Shown: positions 11,430-21,255 of the stretch, in pieces
How positions within the stretch are numbered: position 1 is the first letter of the stretch
How the letters are laid out: every line of letters starts with the position of its first letter
From: Hygrophila difformis
Taxonomy: Eukaryota > Streptophyta > Magnoliopsida > Lamiales > Acanthaceae
Assembly (NCBI GenBank): GCA_030278955.1
Contig: JAOANR010000006.1
Span: 57,626,915-57,690,914, forward strand
Direction of reading: 5' to 3'
Length of the DNA: 64,000 bases
Program-made: the position numbers and the translations under genes
The notes under the pieces: generated by a model
What the model was told of the DNA's origin: nothing
The model's database searches: none
What the model saw: the letters and a program-made list of their open reading frames with translations, nothing else

Positions 11430-12964
11430 TGAGGTTCGGCCGAAGAAGGTTTAACAGAGGAGCCGAATTAGGATCATTTATCTTCTGGGGCTCAACACCA
11501 AGAGAACCAGCAGCTCCGGTTAGAGCAGGGGGAATGATGGACGTTTGGGGAGCAACAGAAACCTGACGAAAGGAAGGAGGAATGATGATTTCCTGAAAAG
11601 AGAAATATAAAAGAAAAATTCGACTCACTATGTTGCAAGTAGCGGGAATTCTGCCAAGAGGTGAGCGAGAAGATCGTCTCTGAGTCTTGGTAGGGGCTGA
11701 AGGAGGAATGAGTCTCTTGCGGCCAGGGTTTGAAGATATAAGATGAGACGTGCCTGCATTCGAAGGTTATAATCAGGTAATAAATAAGAGAAGGATACAC
11801 GATGAAGAAGAGGTATATCCAAGAAGTGACGTACCCGGATGTGACAGAGAAGGCACACTGAAATCCCGCCGAGAAGAAGAGTCAGGCGAGGATAAAGGAC
11901 AAGAAGGGAAAGGCAAGATGGGGGAGACCCCCTCGACGTAAGAGTGGATTAAGGTCTGCACCGAAGAAAGTACGAGCAACACCGTCCTACCACAACTGAA
12001 AGCGAGACGTGGAAAGCCCAGCACGAACATGAAATTTTGGCACGTCAAAATCTATTTAGACGCTGGTGCCAGATAGCACATTATCTTCGGCTGGAAGAAG
12101 GGGTAAGCCGCTTATCAACGCGATAAGCTTCCATTAAATCCTGGCCAAAACCGAAACCAAGTTGACGGCTGACCAAGTGGGGGTTATAAATCTCAAAAGG
12201 GATTGCAGCATTGGGAAGAGCCGTGGAACCGTTAAAAATAGGACGAGGAAGGATACATCAGTTCCAAAGCTGAGCAGAAGCACGAGGAAGAGGGGTTCCA
12301 AAAGGAGCAGTTGCAATATCCTTTACCCAGGCAAATTCGGCCTTCCGGTAATGGTAGTGAGAGAAGGCCTGATCAGCAGTTCGGCCTAGGAAATAACTGA
12401 TCCAATGAGGAATCGACATAGCAGGAAGGGACGTCCTCAGAAGAATAGGGCCAATAAACTGGTCCGGACGAATATCATGAGGAGGAAAGCTCGAGACGTC
12501 CCGGAAATGCCAAACCAACGACAAATGGAGGAACCACAAAGGGCTGCGAGCTTTGTCAAGAAAACCATTCTCCCAACCCGAAACATAGGCCGATATACCT
12601 GCATACAAGTGGGCGAGGAAAAAATCGGCCAGCGGCAGAGCAGTCTGATTAAGGATTTCGAAGGCAGGGGATAGGTTTCAAGAAGAACTCCCTTAGAGGG
12701 AGTGCACCAGAAAAATCGTGTTAGAAAATACATCATGAAAGCGAGTGGTTCATGAATATGAGGATCAGGCAAGGAAAGATCACTATGATGAGTAATTATC
12801 CGATTACAAAAAGTGTTGTTAGAAGGAAAACCGGTGGTCTTTTCTCTAGGCTGAGATTTTGATGCAACACCAAGGTTATCCCCACGAATCGATTCATAAG
12901 AAGTTTGACATCTTGAATGGTGGGGGTTATCATGCCCCAAGGGAAACAGAAATAATTTACAGTA
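11430..12964 (-). pseudogene. T1 antisense plant-mobile-domain ORF, main part (disrupted)
   Basis: Minus-strand frames carry pieces of a plant mobile domain (PMD, Pfam PF10536): FPWGMITPTIQDVKLL at about 12925-12870, EPLAFMMYFLTRFFWCTPSKG at about 12755-12690, and an LYAGISAYVSGWENGF ... PLWFLHLSLVWHF stretch at about 12610-12500. The pieces lie in different frames, so several indels have occurred, and element A cut the gene at 12964/12965. Between 12250 and 11430 the frame is broken further, with Pro/Ser-rich residues linking to the coiled coil. The domain is named from the FPWGE-T-TL-DV and LYRGL/LWLLQ-like signatures of PMD proteins; a profile search would settle it. Antisense PMD ORFs are established in Tat-lineage elements. 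Confidence 0.7.
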
Positions 12965-12969
12965 GGGTT
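12965..12969. other. Target site duplication of element A, left copy
   Basis: GGGTT, repeated exactly at 26777-26781 on the other side of element A. Five bases is the usual size for LTR elements. Confidence 0.92.
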
Positions 12970-15702
12970 TGAAACTTTTGACAATTTCGTCAACACGAGT
13001 ATTTCTAAAATATCCCTGGTTAAAATTTATTAAATGAAAAGATTTATGAGTCATGGGACGGGGTTTAAGGATATATTTCACTTTTTATTACTCACGAGGG
13101 GAAACTTTGAGTTCACACGGCGCTATGGACCTCCCCGGCATGAAACTTTTGACAGTTTCGTGCCTTGAAGATCCTTGCTATGAAACTTTTGACAAGTTCC
13201 CACTACATGAGTATTTTCTGAAAAATCATAATCCTGGTGTTCAATTTTATTTAATGAAACCAATTTATGAAGGCGGAGTTGGGATTAGGGATATATTTAT
13301 AGGTTGTCACGTTTTTATTACTCGTGTTAAGAAACTGTGCCCCGAAAGCGCACGGAGTCAAAAATTGCAGTATTTATAGTAAGTACCGGATCGTTCACTG
13401 GAGGATGTGCGATGGAAGCAGGGCCCACGTCGTATACTAAGATTATCCACTCGGTTACTCGATTCAAGTTTGTGTTTGATTATAACCTACTTGACGGAAT
13501 TTAAACTAGGCTATGAAAGCAATTAAAATAAAGCAGATAAAATTATTCTACAAAGCGAATTAAATTTAATCTAAGAAAGCAATAAAAATAATTCTAAGAA
13601 AGCGATAAAATTAATCTAAGAAAGCAGATTTAAAATGAGACAGAAGGGACAGGAAGAACATAATAAAAATTGGACAAGATTCAGATGAAACACAATTAAA
13701 CTTCCATTTTAATACGCAGATCTTAGCTTGGGATAATTCATCAGATAGCTAACTCTCATGCTCTCTATACCATGTTCCCTTTTAACAGACAGGTACTTAC
13801 AGTAAGAGTTTACATGCTCTTAAGACAGCAAAATCTACGATACCACAGACTCACAACTGCCCTCACACGGCCGTGTAGAGGCATGTTATTCATCTGTGGT
13901 GGACAAGCAACACCTGACAAATCATTTATTGAAGTGGCAAGTACCGCTATCATTCCCCCGATCACACCCAAAGATTCTAATCAAGCCCTGAACTATCCCT
14001 TAACTCTCAGTCCTAGTAGCAGTTACACAACTCTCAATACAACCGAGTGACCTCTAAAGAAAGCATTTAAAAGAAAGCAGTTAAAAGAAAGCGGTAAAGA
14101 AATCATATAAAATCCTATCACTCGGAGGTTTTTGAAAATCTGACCCTGGTAGTAAAAGAAAGCCCCCAGTCAGAATAACCGGATGTGGATCAAGAATTCC
14201 CTATTCTCGGTGAACCGCTCGCAGTGTTCACTTCCCGTCGGGTGGTTATGAGATACAAACTAATGGAATAGTTCGTTCCGGATGCACTCACTCAGGACTC
14301 AAAAATAGGCATTGGCAGAAGAGGATAGCAGTTGAAAGGAACTCAACCATATCTTAGAAAATAACCAAGGCCTATGTATTGTTCCTCTAGAATTATCTAT
14401 CACACCGTATTTGAATCCAAGTGGACCCCATCTCAGTGTGATATTTAATACCAGATTTCCAACACAAAGCAATTTTGGAAAATAATAGGTTTTGAAAATC
14501 ATTCCCTAAACAGGTACTAGACTCTCAATAAGAACACAGACCCTTTCAGTCTAGGTGAGACCTAATCGCTGACTCTGCTTCTAATTTCCCAAAATCAACC
14601 CCCAGTCGGATATGAATTAGTCATAACTGTGGAATTTATCCCTTACTAAGATCCGGATTTTATAAATGAATTTTTGTTGGAAATTTATTGTGAGACATCT
14701 GATTTAAATCAAGACTTCTATGTCCAAGGGAAGGATCCCAAAATAATATTGACCACAATATTTACATAATAATATCATGCATAATTTTATAAGGAAGTGT
14801 AAAATTAAATTAACCCAAAATATAAGGTGGGTTTAGACTGAAGTTGGAACACAAAGATGAAATAGCCGGAGATGAGAATAATTTTGGCTAAAGAGAGTGC
14901 CAGAAATAACTGGGGTGATCTGGACTGCAAACATCTGCTATCCAGTTCCCAATTATTCCAGATGGAAAGATTTTTAGACAGAAAGAAATTCCAAGTGACG
15001 GTGACTACTGTCATTCAGCTCCCTCTTGTCTGTGAATGGAAGAAAAACCCACATATTTTCTTGCTGTAATAATTCTCAAATAATGTTGGTCGACATCATT
15101 TAATAATACTACAACTTGAATTAAGGTTTTGAAATTAAGATAAAGAGAATAAAACTGTATCCGGATAGGAATCAGCTGAGCAGCTATTATAATCCCGGAT
15201 GGACGAACCGCCAAGGCTTCCACCGACCACTATCCAGACCATGCAAAATAACATCTAGTAATTAATATACAGACCACGAGCTAGTTTATCCGTGTGGGAA
15301 TACCCGCCAATATTTGTCTGTTATATCTCTTACTAGCTGTTTCACACAACACAGGTAAAGACAAAATAAACAAAAGAAAATATTTTTGGATCATCTTGTA
15401 TGAGAGACATTGGTTTCTCATGCAAGGGTATGGAATTAAATCCATAATTACTCTTTATGTCTAAATAATCACTCATTCCATAATTAAATAATTACAGTTC
15501 GGATTATATACTTAGATCATTAGAGTTTAATTTTTATTTTATTTTGTAGAAAAGTCTTTTAAGGAAAAATTGAACAAAGTTCTTTATATCAAATTAATCA
15601 TGGGTTGAGATAATTGGATTTCAACCTCAAAATATTAATATAAAGGTTCAATTAATTAAATGAGGAAAATGGAGAAATGGAAAATTTGGCAAAAATGCCA
15701 AT

Positions 15703-16179
15703 TACGGCGCTAGGCGGATTTTACGACGCTATCCTAGGATAGCGTCGTAGGTATAACGCCGTAGTGGATTGGTGAAAGAGATGTGAAATTTTGGGGTTAA
15801 AGGGGTGTGTACGACGCTATACACTAAATTACGGCGCTATACTAGGATAGCGCCGTAGGTGTAGCGTCGTAGGTGGTTTGAGAATATTGGGGAAGAAAGA
15901 AGTTTTTGGAAAAAGGAGAGATGCTACGGCGCTATACACTAAATGACGATGCTATCCTAGGATAGCGTCGTAGGTATAGCGTCGTAGGTGGGTTTTTACG
16001 AGAAATGAAGTATTTTGGGGTCCTACGACGCTGAACAAAAATTACGACGCTATCCTCGGATAGCGTCGTTGGTTTAGCGCCGTAAGGCAAATTTTTGTTT
16101 AAGTCTGGATAACTACGGCGCTAAACCTCACCTACGACGCTATCCAAGGATAGCGCCGTAGGGCGGTTAGCGTCGTAGC
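15703..16179. repeat. Two-tier palindrome array in A 3' LTR, downstream of TATA
   Basis: Five units at 15703-15764, 15810-15872, 15924-15988, 16024-16085 and 16113-16179. Each has an inner near-perfect palindrome built on CGCTATCCTAGGATAGCG, flanked about 10 bases out by ACGGCGCTA or ACGACGCTA on the left and TAGCGTCGTA or TAGCGCCGTA on the right. Each unit can therefore fold as one hairpin of about 30 bp of stem. Spacing is 89-114 bp with unrelated AT/G-rich DNA between. An exact-position copy lies at 23980-24456. Confidence 0.93.
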
Positions 16180-16356
16180 TAGCCCAGAATGTTGTTGTTC
16201 GGGTGGTGCAATCTATGCGATTGCAAACCCTAAAATTGTTGGTCGGGTAATGCAATCTATGCGATTGCAAAACCCTATTTTAGTTTTTGAGTATGCTCAA
16301 ACACAATAATATCATCCACATTCTAGATCTATTAAACTAAATTAAAAATTAAATAA

Positions 16357-16387
<31 letters not shown>

Positions 16388-16918
16388 TAAAAAGTAATAA
16401 AACCAACACTAAGCAAAAATAAAATTTAAACTACCCTAATAAATCTAAAAAGGGATGAACATCTAGTGTTTATGCACTTATTAAAACTAAGAAAGCATTT
16501 AAAACCTAACTAAAATCAAAAGAAATAAAAGAAATAAATAGATAAGAAAGATCAAGTGAACAAAAATTACAAGACCAACACAGTGAAATATCCATGGATT
16601 TAAAATCCATAACAAGTTTTTGGAACCATTTTCTTGTATTGTTCACCAACATAAAGCAATAAATATTCAAGGATAACCCATTACTTGGGTATTCTCAAAT
16701 GTTTCTACATTACAAAGCAATAAAATATGGAAATGGCTACTCTAAAATGTTCAAACTGCTATTTACTAAGCAATCTACAACTACAATTAACAAAAATAAA
16801 ATTACAAGGCAAAAATTAAATTAAACTAAACTTGATTTTTGATTTTTTTGGAGCATCCCAGCAGCATGGCTGCACTGTTCAAAAATTGGGAGCTACTGTT
16901 CAAAGAGAGTATAACAGT

Positions 16919-16926
16919 TATTTATA
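16919..16926 (-). promoter_or_regulatory. TATA box, A 3' LTR
   Basis: TATAAATA on the minus strand, within CCTCTATAAATAACTG, about 1.57 kb into the LTR. It lies between the two palindrome clusters (17090-17262 upstream, 15703-16179 downstream). The role is inferred from sequence and position. Confidence 0.6.
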
Positions 16927-17089
16927 GAGGCTGGAGTAAAAACCTAGGCCCAATAGGCCTGTTAACGGAGTGGGAGGGGGCAGGAGCTGGAGTCCCGAGA
17001 GGAAAAGACGAAAATGTTTACACTGTGGGACTTTAGAGCCTGGGACCTTCCAAGTAATATGGCACATGGGGAAATTTAAATTTGAGGCT

Positions 17090-17262
17090 TACGGCGCTAT
17101 ACTACTATTACGACGCTATCCTCTTTTACGGCGCTATACTAGCGTCGTAGCTCTTTTGTATAGCGTCGTAGTGCTTGATTTTAGCATTTTAGCTCTTTTG
17201 TATAGCGTCGTAGCTCTTTTTTCTGTCTGGTATAGCGCCGTAACAGGTCTTTAGCGCCGTAG
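17090..17262. repeat. Half-site palindrome cluster in A 3' LTR, upstream of TATA
   Basis: Three left-facing half sites (ACGGCGCTATAC or ACGACGCTATCC) at about 17090-17140, then five right-facing half sites (TAGCGTCGTAG or TAGCGCCGTA) at about 17140-17262, separated by CTCTTTTG-type spacers. These are the same half sites as in the array at 15703-16179. Together they form one large imperfect inverted repeat. Copy at 25367-25539. Confidence 0.88.
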
Positions 17263-17873
17263 TGTCTCTTTCTCAATCTGCTTTATTTTTCTCTTTCCTC
17301 TTTCTCTTTGTCTGTCTCGATCCCATATTTCTTTCTCTCCATTTTCTCTTTCTCTTTCCCCTTTCTTCTTCTCTTCTTCGTTCATTTCTTCTCTATCTTC
17401 CCAGTTTCTCAATCTCCTTCTTCCTCTTTCTTTTCTTGCTTCCTTGCTCGCTGGGTCGGAACTTGCGAGCTGTTGGAGACAGCAGCGGCGATGGCGAGTG
17501 GGAGAGCGGCGGCGAGCTGTGGTGGCTGAGGCGGCTGTCGGCGATGCTGGACTCGTCGGAGTTGGAGAGAGGCGACTGGTCCTGGTGGCGGCGGCCATGG
17601 TTGCCGAATCTGTTGAGGGCGAGCGGTGGCTCTAGGAAGACGGCGGCGGAGATGGGATGAGAAGGGATGGGGCTGTTGAGGGGTTGGGCGGAATAATTTT
17701 GGGGGTTTGTTGGGGCTGTAAATGAAGGAGTGGCGGCGGCGTGCGGCGGAGTTGGTCGGAATTGGTGGAAAATGGGAGAGACGGAGGCGAGGGAAGCTGA
17801 TGGTGGTGCTGCTCGGAGTGGAGATGGTGGCTGGCCGCCGGCCGGCAGCGGCGGCGCCGACGGCGAAGGGGGA

Positions 17874-17913
17874 AATTAGGGTTAGGGTTAGGGTTTGGGG
17901 TTAGGGTTTGGGC
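17874..17913. repeat. Telomere-like TTAGGG/TTTAGGG tract in A 3' LTR
   Basis: A short run of TTAGGGT-type units (ATTAGGGTTAGGGTTAGGG followed by TTTGGGGTTAGGGTTTGGG). The plant telomere unit is TTTAGGG. On the minus strand it contains AAACCCTAA, the telo-box found in many plant promoters, which fits its place upstream of the TATA box. It is too short and degenerate to be a telomere. Confidence 0.75.
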
Positions 17914-20269
17914 CTTGGTGTAATGGGCTTGAAGTGGGATTGGATTGGATTGGGCTTTGGTGTGGTGGTGTAATGGGCTTGGGGTTGGAGTTGGGCTTGA
18001 GAACAAATTGGACGGACTAATTTAAATTAAAACCTGCAATTAATTAAACTTGATTAGTGGACCCATAACACATAATAATATATATAATTCAAAATTACAA
18101 ATATATAAATATAAATTATAACACAACATAATAGACATAAAAATTATAAATATACAAATCAGAATATAAAATAATATAGATAAGTATATTTATTCAACTT
18201 AATTATTTGGTTTTTTGTTCTATTTAATGGACCCGTGTTCCACCGAACAAATACTACCAAACCATAATTATCAAATGGGATTTTTAATATTTTTATCATG
18301 TTTTTGGATTTTTTTAACATGAATTTAATAAAAATAATAATATTTTTGTATTTTTCAATACCAGCTTATTATTTATACAAACTTGCAAAAATCTGTCAAA
18401 TTCAACTGCTTTCTTATTTAAATAAGACCGGAATGCGATCAAATGTCCGTATTAGACACGGAAATAGATTGAAAATAATGGTCAATTTTGGCCATTATCA
18501 ACATCCTCACATTTAATACTGATCGTCCCCGAGCAGTCAGAGTCAGTGCTCCTAAGAGCATAGACGCTGCATATTCAATCTATTTTCGTGGCTTCAAAAA
18601 TTTCGTTCTTTTTATATTGGGATAAGACAATCAAAAACTACAAGTATTAAATTATCTTGATTGCAGTGTTTAATAAAATGATACTTCTCACTTAATCAGG
18701 CCTACAAATCAGTCATTATTGATAATTATTCATGAATATCATGTTTAGAAAAATTCATTGATTTAATTATAGAATTAAAGTATGACATGAACATAATTAA
18801 AAGCAGAGCCTCACATATAGTAGAAACGGAAATTTCACTCACTCTCAAAAAGGGGTTTTATCAATGAGCACTCATAATCAAATTTAATTAAATTATTCCA
18901 TATGCTTGCAATTGGACCAACTCGCCACCGGCTCATTTCTTTAAATCGAGATCATGAGGTCTTATTTAAGGGTTATAATGGGGCATACGTTGTATCATTT
19001 GGTAAGAAAGGGAATTATTGGGCTAAGAAGTGGCAAGAACTTATTCTATCATAATTTGGCATATTTTTATTTAAAAATTTATGATCATCAATATTTTTCT
19101 TCTTTCTTTTGCTTTTCTTTTCATATTGCATGACATTAGACTATGTCTAATTTGCTTTGTCATTTGCAATTTATTGTTGTTGAATGGAACTCAACATTTT
19201 CTTCTTCTTTTTTTTTCCTTTTTTTTGATCGGATTCTTGAATACCGATTTGATGAATTGATGATCATAAATTGTAATGCCTTGATAAAATTCATTCTTGC
19301 CCACTTGGGTTTGAATTTCTTGGTCTTTTTAGAAGGCTTGGAATATTATAGAGGGCTTCAAAGAAAAATTAGGCTTAAGGCTTAAATTGGTTAATCCTAA
19401 AGGAAAAATATTTTTGGGTTTGGATTTCAAAAGAAGGCCAAAATTTTGGTTTTTCTAAGTGCCTCGATCATATGCTCGAGTTTTGGAATATGGCATGGTC
19501 TTCAATCGGTCCCAATTGCAGGTTCTAGTTTCCTTTAATTAGAAATGATTTTCACACATCAAAGAAAGGAAGGAGTAAAAGTAACTCATGGCTCAAATCT
19601 CAGATGGAGTGGTTCATTCATGTCATACAATATTCTTAAATCTAATCTTTGAAAAATTCATACATTTTATTCAATTAAATTCTCAACATGAGAATTCATT
19701 ACCCAACAAGATGATCGCATCATTAAATTTTTATAGCTCAAAACCTCAAAAATTCATATCATGCATGTCTTCAATTATATTATCCCAATTTAAAAGTTTG
19801 AAAATTTAATCATAAACCAAAATCAAATAGGTGAATTCTTAGACAGAGTTATGCTTGCTTTATACTGGGTATAAATATAAAATAATAAAAATAAATAAAA
19901 AGAAAAATAACACTCTTTTTTTTTATTTAAGTGAAGAATCATCATCCTCACATTTTGAGCCTTGCTCGAAATGTGAATAAATCAATTCCTACTTAAACAA
20001 ATTATCCAAATCAAAATAAAAATAAAAGAGGAGGGAGGGAGGGAGAAAATATTAACATAAAAGATAGAAAAATAATTATGATAGCCTTTTTCGTCAAACC
20101 GACTAAGTGTTCAACGATTTTTGGCTATGTGTGATTGTTTGGTTAAACGAACAAGGCGATTGTTCGATGCCCAATACTTAGCAAATTCTGATTTTCATCA
20201 AAATTGTTCAATCACATTTTTGGATTTTCTAAACATATATAAAATTTAATCTACTATATTTACTTGCAT

Positions 20270-20380
20270 AAATTAGGTCGGATTAATTCTGTTCTTATAA
20301 AAGTTATTCCGGATTTTAAATTGCTTTAAATTCCAGGAATACTTTCAATTAATCACAGAATCGATCCAACCGGGAACCTG
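20270..20380. repeat. Duplicated module in A internal region, copy 1
   Basis: Contains AATTCTG, TTATTCCGGATTTTAAATT and AACCGGGAACCTG in the same order as 20592-20706. B has a single, plus-strand counterpart near 58005-58130. Confidence 0.7.
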
Positions 20381-20591
20381 TTTTGGAGCTTTAATTTTCT
20401 TTTTGGTAGTTCCGCAAATTTCTGCGAAGCAAACACATAATAAGTTATCGGGTTTTCTCAAAAATATCAACATCCTCACATTTAGAGTCTTAGTACTCTA
20501 AATGTGAGTTATTTGATTAACACCCGAATTATTTAATATAATATGCACAAGAGGTTTATATATATATATATATATGATTTTGACTTACAGA

Positions 20592-20706
20592 AATTTAGGT
20601 TGGACTAATTCTGTGCTTGTGAAAATTATTCCGGATTTTAAATTTCTTTAAATTCCGGATATAATCTTTGGTCAATTACAGAACTAATTTAACCGGGAAC
20701 CTGTAG
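20592..20706. repeat. Duplicated module in A internal region, copy 2
   Basis: Diverged direct copy of 20270-20380. Each copy is next to a hairpin plus CATCCTC module, so the duplicated block seems to include hairpin and module together. Confidence 0.7.
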
Positions 20707-20879
20707 TCCGAAGGTCTGCTGCTCCATTTGTTGTTTCACCAGTGATGAGGATTTCCTCAGCGCAGTGGTGGTCATGAGGTGGATGGGCGATGGAGCAGCG
20801 GTGGAGCTTCGTGGTCCGGATGTGGTGGAGATGACAAACACGTGAGTCTCACGTGTTTGGAAATTTACAATTGCAAATT

Positions 20880-21003
20880 AGTGTAGCTCCAATGCTACAC
20901 TTCTCCATTTTTCTTTGATTTTTCGTTTAATTAACCAAGATTTTGCAAATGGAGAGGTGTAATTAAACGAAAAATCAAATTAGTGTAGCCTCAATGCTAC
21001 ACT
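20880..21003. repeat. Nested inverted repeats in A internal region
   Basis: GTGTAGC and GCTACAC form a small hairpin at about 20881-20901, repeated at about 20983-21003. Between them GATTTTTCGTTTAATTA (about 20928) pairs with TAATTAAACGAAAAATC (about 20961). The whole 124 bp can fold as a long stem with terminal hairpins. It sits a few hundred bases inside the primer site. Confidence 0.8.
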
Positions 21004-21237
21004 TCCACATTTAACTCCTTACACCAATTTTGGCGGCTCCATGATTCCTGCAAGACAAAATACCCAAATGGTTAGATTTTCCCCTCAAATCAACATCCTC
21101 ACATTTAGAGTCTTAGTACTCTAAATGTTTAATTGATTTGAGGGTACTTGTCTGTTCTGAAATAGATACACAAAGCTAACTAAAACTAACTATGAGTAAT
21201 CAGGAGTGTAATTCTCTTAATAAACGACGCTGCATCC

Positions 21238-21255
21238 TCCCCGGCAACGGCGCCA
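21238..21255 (-). other. Element A primer binding site
   Basis: On the minus strand TGGCGCCGTTGCCGGGGA follows the LTR end (AAAAGTTTCA) directly. This is the primer site form typical of Athila elements (tRNA-Asp complementary in the literature). Element B has the same site with one change. Confidence 0.9.

Larger units (their letters stand above)
12970..18500 (-). repeat. Element A 3' LTR (5531 bp)
   Basis: On the minus strand it starts TGATAATGGCC at 18500 and ends AAAAGTTTCA at 12970, matching 21256-26776 almost base for base. Modules in transcription order: a 5' end shared with B (18500 to about 18290); AT-rich DNA; a GC-rich, Pro-codon-like stretch with telomere-like repeats (17990-17440); half-site palindromes (17262-17090); TATA (16926-16919); a low-complexity A-rich stretch (about 16380-16330); two-tier palindromes (16179-15703); and a long 3' part homologous to B's LTR (about 15310 to 12970). 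Short ORFs inside are in no family I know. Confidence 0.93.
18501..21237 (-). other. Element A internal region, non-coding
   Basis: No ORF longer than about 80 codons makes sense on either strand. Much of it (18501 to about 19600) is homologous, on the minus strand, to B's 61800-63048 just upstream of the B 3' LTR, including the GACTCTGACTGCTCGGGGAC-like stretch. It also carries three hairpins followed on the minus strand by GAGGATG-TTGAT-like sequence (19949-19975, 20478-20505, 21101-21128), and a splice-acceptor-like TTGCAG near 21050 matching one in B near 57958. It looks like B's 3' internal region with the whole coding part removed. Confidence 0.75.

Noticed and set aside
17251..17660. 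Overlapping long open frames in the GC-rich part of A's LTR (also at 25528-25937)
   Set aside because: They are open in several frames on both strands because of pyrimidine-rich and GC-rich composition, contain no domain, and are duplicated only because the LTR is.
17874..17913. True telomere or chromosome end
   Set aside because: Only a few degenerate units, present twice because it lies in both LTRs, and flanked by element DNA on both sides.
17632..18006. Minus-strand Pro/His-rich 124-codon frame in A's LTR
   Set aside because: Low-complexity translation through the telomere-like tract; no start context or homology I can name.
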